The notes: generated from the sequence alone by a model not told the origin. Counted from the stretch's first letter, positions 1 to 6,585 are shown. The stretch: 7,991 nucleotides of DNA from Actinomycetota bacterium (GCA_013812265.1 JACCTQ010000302.1:1-7991); one strand, 5' to 3'. Translations and numbers: made by a program.

Positions 1-10
1 GGACGGGGCG

Positions 11-16
11 CCTCCT
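11..16 (-). promoter_or_regulatory. Ribosome-binding-site-like AGGAGG at the left edge
   Basis: On the minus strand, AGGAGG begins 2 nt after the TAA of the solute-binding protein gene. No start codon occurs in the 10 bases left in the window, so if it is real the next gene of this operon starts at or just beyond the edge. Confidence 0.4.
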
Positions 17-18
17 GC

Positions 19-1407
19 TTAGACCTTCCCCTGCTTCCGCCACTTGGCGAAGACTCGCTCGAACTGGCGGTGGTAGTCGCGCGCCGCCGCCTCCGGAGTC
101 AGGTCTCCGCGGGCGACCTTGGCGAACATCTCCGGGATCTTGTACGTGTCGAAGAGCTCCCCGATGGCCGCGTTCGCGAAGCCGGGATAGCCGACGTTGT
201 ACGTGTACTTCTTGCTGATCGTGTCGAGGATCTTGTATTTCCCCTTCGGGCTCGCGTCGTCGGCGGCAAGCTTCGCCGGAATCTTCGCGACCGCTTTGGG
301 CCACGCCGGGAAGTTGTAGTACTTGCTGTTCAGGAACGCACCGTTGTAGGTGATCTCTAGATCGGCGAGGAACTTCTTGGCGCCTTTGATGTTCCGCGCG
401 AACTTCCAGATCATGTAGGTGTGCATGACGTGCTCGAGCCCCTTGCGGCCGTTCGGGCCCGCTGGGATCGGAGCAAGCGCGATCTTTCGGGCCACGTCGG
501 GATTTTGGAGCTCGGCCGTACGGGTGATCGAGATGGCGTTCATCGCCATCGACAGCCGGCCCGACGTCATGCCGAGGTTGTTCGACGACGCCGTCCAGGC
601 GAAGATCTCATTCGACATGCCGTTTCGGAACAGGCTGCGCGCGAACGTGAGCGCGGCCCGCGTACCCTTGCTGTTCAGCGTCACCTTGTGCTCGCGGTTC
701 TGGATGAACCCGCCGAAGCACATCATGAGAGACATCAGGAACATGTTCGAGTCGATCTCGTTCGACATCCCGAGGCCAACGGGATGGCCCATCGCGCGTA
801 GGCGCGGAGCCGCCTTCAGCACATTGTCCCATGTCGTCGGCTTCCGGCCGACCTCCGCCCAGAAATCGGTTCTGTAGTTGATGGGATCGGGCGCGTAGTT
901 GTCCGGGAAGCCGAAGTACTTCTTCGTCCTCGGGTTGTAGGTGCTCCGGTAGGCGACCGTCGCCATCTTGCCGCGCTTGCGGGTGACCTCTTGCACGATG
1001 TCCTTGTGGTTGATGACCGAATCCTCGTACTGCGGCAGCGGGGCCAGCGTCGCGACGAGGTCGTGTCCCGAGCGGGCGACCGCTTCGGAGGCGACCCGGT
1101 CGGGGAGCTGTGCTTGATTGATGTGGTCGACGATGACGTCGGTGTCGTTCTTCCTGCCCCAGACCTTCACGTAGACGTCGTCGAACCACTTGTCGTAGGC
1201 GGGGACGAAGTGGCTCCACTGGAGGATTCGGAGCGTCTCCTTCAGCTCTCTGTGCGCGAACTTCGGTGCGCCTGCGACGGCGGTTTTCACGCCAAAGCCG
1301 CCGTAGACGAGCACGATCGCCCCCACGCTCGCCCGGCGGAGCAGCTCCTGCCGGGTGAGCTCGTCGTCCACCGTCGTCATGTCGACTCTAGGTCTCTTAT
1401 CGTTCAC
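19..1407 (-). CDS. ABC transporter extracellular solute-binding protein, CUT1/family 1 type
   Basis: This is probably the exported ligand-binding subunit of the importer whose permeases lie directly upstream. From the GTG at 1407 it is 462 residues, within the usual range for family 1 binding proteins. A Tat-like leader occupies about residues 18-47: TRQELLRR, then the hydrophobic stretch ASVGAIVLVYGGFG, then AVAGA as a plausible cleavage site. No lipobox cysteine is visible, so attachment as a lipoprotein is not supported. The mature part has typical binding-protein phrases: WDNVLKAAPRLRAMG, GRLSMAMNAIS, the ending VGYPGFANAAIGELFDTYKIPEMFAKVARGDLTPEAA (cut here into its recognisable run) and a basic C-terminus. 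I chose GTG 1407 because GGAGG (1413-1417) sits 5 nt upstream. A GTG at 1413 in the same frame is too close to that site, and the ATG at 1380 lacks one and would cut into the leader. The ligand cannot be named; sugar, polyol or glycoside is the family expectation. Confidence 0.85.
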   Translation of the reverse strand: MNDKRPRVDMTTVDDELTRQELLRRASVGAIVLVYGGFGVKTAVAGAPKFAHRELKETLRILQWSHFVPAYDKWFDDVYVKVWGRKNDTDVIVDHINQAQLPDRVASEAVARSGHDLVATLAPLPQYEDSVINHKDIVQEVTRKRGKMATVAYRSTYNPRTKKYFGFPDNYAPDPINYRTDFWAEVGRKPTTWDNVLKAAPRLRAMGHPVGLGMSNEIDSNMFLMSLMMCFGGFIQNREHKVTLNSKGTRAALTFARSLFRNGMSNEIFAWTASSNNLGMTSGRLSMAMNAISITRTAELQNPDVARKIALAPIPAGPNGRKGLEHVMHTYMIWKFARNIKGAKKFLADLEITYNGAFLNSKYYNFPAWPKAVAKIPAKLAADDASPKGKYKILDTISKKYTYNVGYPGFANAAIGELFDTYKIPEMFAKVARGDLTPEAAARDYHRQFERVFAKWRKQGKV

Positions 1408-1412
1408 CTCCA

Positions 1413-1417
1413 CCTCC
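1413..1417 (-). promoter_or_regulatory. Ribosome binding site deciding the solute-binding protein start
   Basis: GGAGG on the minus strand lies 5 nt before GTG 1407, a standard spacing. It overlaps the competing in-frame GTG at 1411-1413 and so argues against that codon. The 67-73 bp gap up to the upstream permease stop shows no clear promoter or terminator, so the gene is probably read through from the permeases. Confidence 0.55.
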
Positions 1418-1480
1418 CTCGTTGTGGGCTATCTGAACTGCAGCGGTGTGCCTTTCGCCTCCCTTCCTGGACGAGCTGGT

Positions 1481-2317
1481 TCATCGGAACGCGCCGCCCG
1501 TGAAGCCGGCGATGAATCGGTTGAGAAACACGTTGTAGAGCAGTGCCAGCGGGATGCACGGAATGAGGGTGGCCGCCATCAGCGCCTGCCAGAAGTAGAT
1601 ATCTCCGCGTATGAGCTCCGTATAGAGCCCGGTCGAGATGGTCTTCTCCGTCGATCCGCTGATGAAGGTCAGCGAGTACACGAACTCGTTCACGACGAGC
1701 GAGAAGGAGAAGATGACGACGGTCAGGATGCCCGGGATCGAGATCGGGAACACGACGCTGCGCAGCGTGCGCAGCCGAGAGGCTCCGTCCACCTGCGCGG
1801 CGTCCTCGAGCTCGCGCGGGATCGTCTTGAAGAAACCCATCAGCAGCCAGGTGGCGAAAGGCACCGTGAACGAGGGGTACACGAGGATCAGCGACGCGAG
1901 CCGGTCCTGCAGGCCGATCTCGGCAACCACGCGCGAGAGCGGCAGGAAGAGGAGTGTCGGCGGAACGAGGTACGTGAGAAAGATTGCCACGCCGAGGCTC
2001 TGGCCCCACGCCCCTGATAGGCGGGCGAGCGCATAGGCCGCCGGCAGCGCCAGCACCAGGGTGATGACGACAACGATGGCTCCCACGATCAGCGTGTTTC
2101 CGAGCCACGTCGGGAACTGCGTGCTCTCGAAGAGAAAGGTGAAGTTGCGCGTCGTCGGCGATCCCTGCTGGAACTTGAAGGGCACGTTCTCGACGTTGTA
2201 GAGGTCCTGGTCGGTCTTGAAGGCGGTCCAGAGCATCCAGTAGAACGGAAAGGCGAGCACGATCGCGAACGGCGCCGTGACCGCGTACGACCCGAACCGC
2301 TCGCGCAGGAGGCGCAT
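1481..2317 (-). CDS. Carbohydrate ABC transporter permease, MalG/UgpE type
   Basis: This is an inner-membrane permease subunit of the CUT1 importer, 278 residues, the usual size for the MalG-like partner. Hydrophobic membrane segments are visible near residues 12-31, 72-97, 107-128, 140-161, 196-218 and 243-263. The cytoplasmic EAA loop, which docks on the ATPase, is at about 168-196 (REL EDAAQVDG, then a proline-containing end VVFPISIPG). The C-terminus FLNRFIAGFTGGAFR is typical of this half of the permease pair. Its ATG directly follows the TAA of the other permease (TAAATG), and a weak GAGG lies about 8 nt upstream inside that gene, so the two are probably translationally coupled. Family assignment is firm; the substrate is unknown. 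Confidence 0.93.
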   Translation of the reverse strand: MRLLRERFGSYAVTAPFAIVLAFPFYWMLWTAFKTDQDLYNVENVPFKFQQGSPTTRNFTFLFESTQFPTWLGNTLIVGAIVVVITLVLALPAAYALARLSGAWGQSLGVAIFLTYLVPPTLLFLPLSRVVAEIGLQDRLASLILVYPSFTVPFATWLLMGFFKTIPRELEDAAQVDGASRLRTLRSVVFPISIPGILTVVIFSFSLVVNEFVYSLTFISGSTEKTISTGLYTELIRGDIYFWQALMAATLIPCIPLALLYNVFLNRFIAGFTGGAFR

Positions 2318-3304
2318 TTACGAGACCTCGACCTTTCGAGCGAAACGGAGCATGAGCACAGCGACGACGAAGAGGACGGGGAGGAGGTAGAGCGAGATGG
2401 CAGCGCCCTCGCCGAGCGAGCCGCCGTTCACACCTGTCTGGTAGGCCCATGTCGTGAGCATCTGGCTCGAGTTGAAAGGGCCTCCGCGGGTGAGGATGTA
2501 GACGACGACCATGTCGGTGGCCGTGAACACGATTCCGAAGAGGAGCGCGACGGTCGCGATCGGCAGCTGCAGCGGCAGCGACACGTACCAGAACTTCTTC
2601 AGGCCGGTGGCGCCGTCCACCTTGGCCGCGTCGTTCACCTCGTTCGGGATCGAAGCGAGCCCGGCGAGGAAGATGACGACTGCGAAGGGAATCACCCGCC
2701 AGGCGTGGACCGAGATGACGGCGCCGAGGGCGAGCGTCGGGTCGCCGAGCCACTGAGGCGGGTTGAAGGGCTCGACCGTCCAGGGCGTGACCGCGTTGAC
2801 CACCTTGTACAGGTAGAAGGATCCGCCTCCCGGCAGGATGTCGTGCACGAGCGTCCAGTTCACGACGCTGAAGAGGGAGTCGTAGATCCAGAGCCAGGCG
2901 ATCGCGCCGAGGGGGATCGGCGCAGCCCACGGCAGCAAGATCAGGAGGCGCAGGAACCAGCGGCCCCGGAACGGTCGCACCAGCGCGTGCGCGAGCAGCC
3001 CTGCGCTGATCAAGACGACGATCTGCGAGATGATCGTGAAGAGCAGCGTGTTGCGAAGCGCCGTCCGGAAAACCGGGTCGTCCCACGCGTTGACGAAGTT
3101 GTCGAAGCCGACGAACTTTCCGCTCAGCTCGCCCGCGGTGGCGTCCGTCATGCTCATGTAGACGGCGAGGAAAAGCGGACCCCCCACCAGGACGAAGATG
3201 AAGACGACCGCGGGCGCGATGAGGATGGAAGCAAGGAAACGCCGACCCTCGAAGACGTCGTGCCAGCGCCGTTGGCGCGGACCTGCGACGGTCGCCGCTT
3301 CCAC
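2318..3304 (-). CDS. Sugar ABC transporter permease, MalF/UgpA type
   Basis: This is the first gene of the minus-strand transporter operon and encodes the MalF-like membrane subunit, 328 residues. A short basic cytoplasmic N-terminus (to about residue 22) is followed by hydrophobic segments near 23-50, 84-108, 117-141, 191-215, 248-272 and 301-319. The EAA loop is at about 221-249 (NEVNDAAKVDGATG, then LPLQLP) and marks the ATPase contact. The stretch between the third and fourth segments, about residues 142-190, contains GG-rich and tryptophan-rich sequence (ILPGGGSFYLY, NPPQWLGDPT), which makes the protein somewhat longer than the roughly 290-300 residues common for UgpA-like subunits. The start is GTG 3304. 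There is no well-spaced ribosome binding site, only GAGG touching the start, while a TAGCAT -10-like box lies 8 nt upstream, so a leaderless message is possible. The ATPase gene diverges from here. Confidence 0.93.
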   Translation of the reverse strand: MEAATVAGPRQRRWHDVFEGRRFLASILIAPAVVFIFVLVGGPLFLAVYMSMTDATAGELSGKFVGFDNFVNAWDDPVFRTALRNTLLFTIISQIVVLISAGLLAHALVRPFRGRWFLRLLILLPWAAPIPLGAIAWLWIYDSLFSVVNWTLVHDILPGGGSFYLYKVVNAVTPWTVEPFNPPQWLGDPTLALGAVISVHAWRVIPFAVVIFLAGLASIPNEVNDAAKVDGATGLKKFWYVSLPLQLPIATVALLFGIVFTATDMVVVYILTRGGPFNSSQMLTTWAYQTGVNGGSLGEGAAISLYLLPVLFVVAVLMLRFARKVEVS

Positions 3305-3308
3305 CCTC

Positions 3309-3328
3309 GGCGATGCTATACGATCGCC
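3309..3328. promoter_or_regulatory. Putative divergent promoter/operator between permease and ATPase genes
   Basis: GGCGAT (3309-3314) and ATCGCC (3323-3328) form perfect 6-bp inverted arms around GCTATACG. Inside lie two oppositely oriented TAnnnT boxes: TACGAT at 3319-3324 on the plus strand, toward the ATPase, and TAGCAT on the minus strand (3318-3313), toward the permease. No convincing -35 box was found for either. GGCGATGC occurs again at 3344-3351. The repeat is seen directly; its role as an operator is inference. Confidence 0.4.
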
Positions 3329-3354
3329 CGCGCACGCACGGTGGGCGATGCAAA

Positions 3355-4590
3355 TTGGCCGAGATCGAGCTCGATCAACTGTCGAAGGTCTATCCGGATG
3401 GCACGGAGGCCGTGAGGTCGCTCGACCTGGCGATCGCCGACGGGGAGCTCGTCGTCCTCGTCGGGCCTTCGGGCTGCGGCAAGACGACGGCGCTGCGCAT
3501 GGTGGCCGGACTCGAGCCGATCAGTGGCGGCGTCGTCCGGATCGGCGGCCGCGTCGTGAACGATCTGCCGCCGAAGAACCGCGACATCGCGATGATCTTC
3601 CAGAACTACGCGCTCTATCCGCACATGAGCGCCTTCAAGAACATGGCGTTCGGCCTCAAGCTGCGCAAGGTGCGTAAGCCCGAGATCGGACGGCGCGTGG
3701 GAGACGCGGCGCGGGTGCTCGGCCTAGAGGGAGTCCTGCCGAAGCGGCCGCGGACGCTCTCGGGAGGCCAACGCCAGCGCGTTGCCATGGGTCGCGCCAT
3801 CGTGCGCGAGCCGCAGGCCTTCCTGATGGACGAGCCGCTCTCCAACCTGGACGCGAAGCTGCGAGTCGAGATGCGGGCCGAGATCGCCCGGCTGCAGCGT
3901 GACCTCGAGGTCACGACAATCTATGTCACGCACGACCAGACGGAGGCGATGACGCTCGGCGACCGGGTCGCGGTCATGCGGGACGGCGTGCTCCAGCAGA
4001 TCGACGCGCCGCACCGGCTCTTCGACCGCCCGGTCAATCTCTTCGTGGCCGAGTTCATCGGCTCCCCCGCCATGAATCTCGTCGGCGCCGATCTCGTTCG
4101 GTCGAACGGCAACTACGAAGCTAGGTTCGGCGAGCACAGCCTGCGCCTGGACGACGACGTGCTGTCCGGGCGGCCGGCGCTCACTCGGTTCGCGGGCAAG
4201 CGGCTGATACTCGGGATTCGGCCGGAGGATCTCGAGGACGCGGCCCTGACGGGCGGCGCGGTCGAGGGCCGAAAGCTCTCGGCCGTAGTCGACATCCGCG
4301 AGGACATGGGCTCGGAGATCCTCGTCCACTTCGGAGTCGGCGCTCCTTCCGTCCGCGGCGAGGACGTCAAAGCCGCGATCGGCGAGGATGCGATCGAGGC
4401 GACTGCGGCTCAGGCCGAGGAGAAGGGCAGCCTTTTCGTCGCGCGCGTCGACCGGGCGAGCTGCGTTCGCGAGCGGGACCCGATCGAGCTCGCGGTCACG
4501 ACCTCGCGCCTCCACTTCTTCGATCCCGAGACGGGGCTCGGGATCTACGACGGCGAGGAAGCGGGCGCAGCGCCCGCACCCTCGCCGTAG
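3355..4590 (+). CDS. ABC transporter ATP-binding protein, MalK/UgpC (CUT1) type
   Basis: This is the energy-coupling ATPase of a CUT1 importer, 411 residues from the proposed TTG start. The nucleotide-binding domain is complete: Walker A GPSGCGKT at about residues 37-44, Q-loop glutamine 83 (IFQNYALYPH), signature LSGGQ at 135-139, Walker B AFLMDE with catalytic Glu160, D-loop SNLD at 163-166 and switch His193 (VTHDQTEAMT). From about residue 235 follows the OB/TOBE regulatory region seen in MalK-like proteins (NLVGADL, GIRPEDLEDA, DIREDMGSEILVHF, LHFFDPETG). An Ala/Pro-rich tail ends the protein and is encoded by a hairpin-forming sequence. I chose TTG 3355 because it gives the standard N-terminus (M)AEIELDQLSKVYPDGT. 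An ATG at 3313 would add 14 residues unlike the family and would lie inside the palindrome. The gene diverges from the permeases it probably serves. Confidence 0.95.
   Translation: MAEIELDQLSKVYPDGTEAVRSLDLAIADGELVVLVGPSGCGKTTALRMVAGLEPISGGVVRIGGRVVNDLPPKNRDIAMIFQNYALYPHMSAFKNMAFGLKLRKVRKPEIGRRVGDAARVLGLEGVLPKRPRTLSGGQRQRVAMGRAIVREPQAFLMDEPLSNLDAKLRVEMRAEIARLQRDLEVTTIYVTHDQTEAMTLGDRVAVMRDGVLQQIDAPHRLFDRPVNLFVAEFIGSPAMNLVGADLVRSNGNYEARFGEHSLRLDDDVLSGRPALTRFAGKRLILGIRPEDLEDAALTGGAVEGRKLSAVVDIREDMGSEILVHFGVGAPSVRGEDVKAAIGEDAIEATAAQAEEKGSLFVARVDRASCVRERDPIELAVTTSRLHFFDPETGLGIYDGEEAGAAPAPSP
4550..4588. terminator. Long imperfect hairpin between convergent genes, probable bidirectional terminator
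   Basis: An outer 9-bp stem (4550-4558 with 4580-4588) and an inner 7-bp stem (GCGGGCG 4561-4567 with CGCCCGC 4571-4577) are separated by a 2x2 internal loop and closed by the loop CAG. It ends at the first base of the ATPase stop codon, and the convergent DUF4242 gene stops 7 bp beyond. No T-tract follows on either strand, so intrinsic termination of the classical kind is not assured. The sequence is also coding and gives the Gly/Ala/Pro-rich tail of the ATPase. Confidence 0.5.
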
Positions 4591-4597
4591 CTCTGTC

Positions 4598-4891
4598 TCA
4601 GCTCGCTGCCGCGACGGGATCGTCGCGAACGACGACCGTGTCGGCGATGGGAATGATCTCGTCCACCGGAAGCTCGGCGGCCGAGGCGTGAGCCCGGATC
4701 GCCTCGGGGCTCGTAGCCTCGTAGATGCACACCGTCCCCACGCTGCCCTCGTTCTCCTCGAGCACGTAGCTGCGGATCCAGCGAATGTCGTCGCTCATGC
4801 GCTCGCCCTCGGCGGTCGAGCGCTCGGCCGCGCGCCCGAGCTCCTCGGGTGACCGCCAGCCGCCGCGGCGCAGGATTGCGTAGAGCTGCAT
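4598..4891 (-). CDS. DUF4242 / SCO4226-like small protein
   Basis: This is a 97-residue soluble protein with no signal peptide or membrane segment. The pattern matches my memory of the DUF4242 family, which includes the Streptomyces nickel-binding protein SCO4226: an N-terminal strand (MQLYAILRRGGW), a helix with Glu and Arg (SPEELGRAAERS), then IRWIRSYVLEENEG, the conserved TVCIYEATSPEAIRAHA with Cys55 and His68, and AAELPVDEIIPI. Members adopt a small ferredoxin-like fold, and the physiological role is unsettled. Metal binding here is not shown. The ATG at 4891 is well supported by AGGAGGAGG at 4898-4906, 6 nt upstream. The gene lies downstream of the dehydrogenase gene on the same strand but after a 75-bp gap with its own promoter-like sequence, and it converges with the ATPase gene. 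Confidence 0.8.
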   Translation of the reverse strand: MQLYAILRRGGWRSPEELGRAAERSTAEGERMSDDIRWIRSYVLEENEGSVGTVCIYEATSPEAIRAHASAAELPVDEIIPIADTVVVRDDPVAAAS

Positions 4892-4897
4892 CTCGTA

Positions 4898-4906
4898 CCT
4901 CCTCCT
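4898..4906 (-). promoter_or_regulatory. Strong ribosome binding site of the DUF4242 gene
   Basis: AGGAGGAGG on the minus strand lies 6 nt from the ATG, the strongest such site in the window. It suggests efficient translation of the small protein. Confidence 0.7.
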
Positions 4907-4917
4907 AGAACCGACTC

Positions 4918-4932
4918 TTGTACCGGTTACAA
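4918..4932. promoter_or_regulatory. Palindromic operator-like site upstream of the DUF4242 gene
   Basis: TTGTA-CCGGT-TACAA has perfect 5-bp inverted arms. It overlaps the downstream edge of the candidate -10 box and the expected transcription start of the minus-strand promoter, the position of a repressor operator. The GT...AC half-sites recall operators of GntR/FadR-type regulators, but no regulator gene is present in the window. Confidence 0.4.
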
Positions 4933-4959
4933 TCTAGTACTCGAGTTTGCTCGTGACAA
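4931..4959 (-). promoter_or_regulatory. Sigma70-like promoter for the DUF4242 gene
   Basis: On the minus strand, TTGTCA (4959-4954, 5 of 6 to the -35 consensus) is followed after exactly 17 bp by TAGATT (4936-4931, a TAnnnT -10 box). The expected start near 4924 leaves a leader of about 33 nt that carries the strong ribosome binding site. This is the best promoter match in the window. Confidence 0.5.
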
Positions 4960-4966
4960 GAGGCTG

Positions 4967-6499
4967 CTACCGGGTTTGCGGGAAGCCCAGATCGACCTTG
5001 CTCGTCGCGGGATCCGGCCAGCGGCTGGTGACCACCTTGCCGCGGGTGTAGAAGTTGACCCCCTCCGGTCCGTAGATGTGCAAGTCGCCGAAGAGCGAGC
5101 TCTTCCAGCCGCCGAAGGAGTAGTAGGCGACGGGTACCGGAATCGGAACGTTCACGCCCACCATCCCGGCCTGCACCTCGAACTGGAACTGACGAGCGAC
5201 GCCGCCGTCCCGGGTGAAGATGGCCGTGCCGTTCCCGTACGAGTTCTCGTCCACGAGCCGGACGGCGTCGTCGTACGTGTCGACACGCGTCATTCCCAGC
5301 ACCGGCCCGAAGATCTCCTCCACGTAGCAACCCATGTCCGGCTTGACGTGGTCGAGGAAGGAGGGCGCGAGGAAGAAGCCCTCTCCTTCGGGAGTGTTCT
5401 CCCGGCCGTCCACCACCACGGTGGCGCCTTCCTCGCGGCCGGAATCGATGAAGGACGCGACGCGGTCCCGGTGCTCGCGGGTGATAAGCGGCCCCATCTC
5501 GACGTCCGGCTTCATACCGTCGCCGACCTTGATCTTGGGTATCCGCTCCTTGATCGCCTCGAGCAGCGGCTCGGCTGCCTCACCGACCGCAACGATCATC
5601 GAGATCGCCATGCAACGCTCGCCGGCGGAGCCGTAGCCCGCAGACACTGCGGCGTCGGCGGCCATGTCGATGTCGGCGTCCGGCAAGACGACCATGTGGT
5701 TCTTCGCGCCGGCGAGCGCCTGACAGCGCTTGCCATGGCTCGTAGCCGTCGAATACACGTAGCGCGCGATCGGCGTCGAGCCGACGAAGCTGACGGCGTT
5801 CACGTCTGGGTGCTCGAGCAGCGCGTCCACCGCGACCTTGTCGCCGTGGACGACGTTGAAGACTCCGTCGGGAACGCCGGCCTCCTGCACCAGCTCGGCG
5901 AGATAGAGCGACGCCGAGGGATCCTTCTCCGAAGGCTTGAGCAGGAAGGAGTTCCCGCAGGCTATTGCCGGCGCGAACATCCACATCGGCACCATGGCGG
6001 GGAAGTTGAACGGCGTTATGCCGGCTACGACGCCGACAGGCTGTCGGATGGAGTACACGTCGATCCCGGTGGACGCCTGCTCCGTGTACTCGCCTTTCAA
6101 GAGATGCGGGATACCGCACGCGAACTCGACGACCTCGAGGCCGCGGGCGACCTCGCCGCGAGCGTCGGAGAGAACCTTGCCGTGCTCTGCCGTCAGGAAG
6201 CGGGCGATGTCGTCGCGATGCTCGTCGAAGAGCGCGCGCATACGGAACATGATCTCCGCGCGCCTCGAAAGGGAGGTGGCTCGCCAGGCTGGAAAAGCCG
6301 CCTTCGCGGCCGCCACGGCTCTGCCCACTTCTTCGAGCGAGGCGAAGTCCACTTCGCCGGTCTGCTCACCGGTGGCCGGGTTGTATACGGGCCCCGTGCG
6401 ACCGGACTCGCCCGGCAAGATCTTGCCGGCAACCCAGTGGCTGATCCGTTTGGTTCCCTCGCGCCGCTCCCGCGTGGGCGCCTCTGCCAGTTCCGTCAT
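4967..6499 (-). CDS. mmsA: CoA-acylating methylmalonate/malonate-semialdehyde dehydrogenase
   Basis: This is a cytosolic aldehyde dehydrogenase superfamily member, 510 residues, close to family length. Enzymes of this group oxidise methylmalonate semialdehyde or malonate semialdehyde with NAD+ and CoA, releasing CO2 and giving propionyl-CoA or acetyl-CoA. Visible signs are Asn165 in ITPFNFPAMVPMWMFAPAIACGN, the KPSEKDPSA cofactor segment near 188-196, VSFVGSTPIARY at 237-247, the catalytic Cys296 in GSAGERCMA and EEIFGPVL at 394-401. LAGAKNH at 262-268 replaces the usual ELGGK of hydrolytic aldehyde dehydrogenases, so the general-base Glu is absent; with the Arg before the Cys (Arg295), this is the hallmark of the CoA-dependent subgroup. 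The ATG at 6499 has AGGAGG 5 nt upstream; a longer TTG-started version from 6556 adds 19 atypical residues. mmsA and iolA products are not separable from sequence alone, so valine, pyrimidine/beta-alanine or inositol breakdown all remain possible. Confidence 0.93.
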   Translation of the reverse strand: MTELAEAPTRERREGTKRISHWVAGKILPGESGRTGPVYNPATGEQTGEVDFASLEEVGRAVAAAKAAFPAWRATSLSRRAEIMFRMRALFDEHRDDIARFLTAEHGKVLSDARGEVARGLEVVEFACGIPHLLKGEYTEQASTGIDVYSIRQPVGVVAGITPFNFPAMVPMWMFAPAIACGNSFLLKPSEKDPSASLYLAELVQEAGVPDGVFNVVHGDKVAVDALLEHPDVNAVSFVGSTPIARYVYSTATSHGKRCQALAGAKNHMVVLPDADIDMAADAAVSAGYGSAGERCMAISMIVAVGEAAEPLLEAIKERIPKIKVGDGMKPDVEMGPLITREHRDRVASFIDSGREEGATVVVDGRENTPEGEGFFLAPSFLDHVKPDMGCYVEEIFGPVLGMTRVDTYDDAVRLVDENSYGNGTAIFTRDGGVARQFQFEVQAGMVGVNVPIPVPVAYYSFGGWKSSLFGDLHIYGPEGVNFYTRGKVVTSRWPDPATSKVDLGFPQTR

Positions 6500-6504
6500 A
6501 GCGG

Positions 6505-6510
6505 CCTCCT
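6505..6510 (-). promoter_or_regulatory. Ribosome binding site deciding the dehydrogenase start
   Basis: AGGAGG on the minus strand lies 5 nt before ATG 6499. It selects this codon over the in-frame TTG at 6556. I could not identify a convincing promoter for this gene in the 86-bp divergent gap. Confidence 0.65.
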
Positions 6511-6572
6511 CATTCGATTCTTCCAGGGTATCGCGCGCGGTGAAAGTCGGGATCAACTAGCTCGTTCTCGAC

Positions 6573-6578
6573 TAGGCT
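6573..6578 (+). promoter_or_regulatory. Candidate -10 box for a leaderless aminotransferase message
   Basis: TAGGCT fits the TAnnnT -10 pattern and ends 7 nt before ATG 6586, a spacing at which transcription could begin at or next to the start codon. No good ribosome binding site precedes this ATG, and no clear -35 box is visible. Confidence 0.3.
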
Positions 6579-6585
6579 AAGCGGG

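Noticed and set aside
1404..3353. Long minus-strand open frame of about 649 codons overlapping both permease genes
   Set aside because: It lies out of frame with two permeases that show clear EAA loops and membrane segments. Its translation is Arg/Pro/Ala-rich low-complexity text typical of a GC-rich shadow frame.
3313..3354. ATG 3313 as the ATPase start
   Set aside because: The added residues do not resemble the family N-terminus, no ribosome binding site precedes it, and it falls inside the divergent palindrome.
3724..4515. Minus-strand open frame of 263 codons antisense to the ATPase gene
   Set aside because: It mirrors the ATPase coding register, has no ribosome binding site and no recognisable motif.
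4940..4951. CGAG-CAAA-CTCG mini-hairpin after the dehydrogenase stop as a terminator
   Set aside because: Only four base pairs, no T-tract, and it sits in the spacer of the better supported DUF4242 promoter.
6500..6556. TTG 6556 as the dehydrogenase start
   Set aside because: ATG 6499 has AGGAGG at 5-nt spacing and gives the expected length; the TTG has no ribosome binding site.
6556..6575. Repeated ACTAG motifs 15 bp apart in the divergent gap
   Set aside because: They are only 5 bp long, in direct orientation, and extend into no further symmetry; chance is sufficient.
4976..6580. Plus-strand open frame of about 534 codons antisense to the dehydrogenase gene
   Set aside because: The dehydrogenase on the other strand has every family motif. 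The antisense translation is rich in Arg, Asp, Val and His without any recognisable domain, as expected from codon bias in GC-rich DNA.
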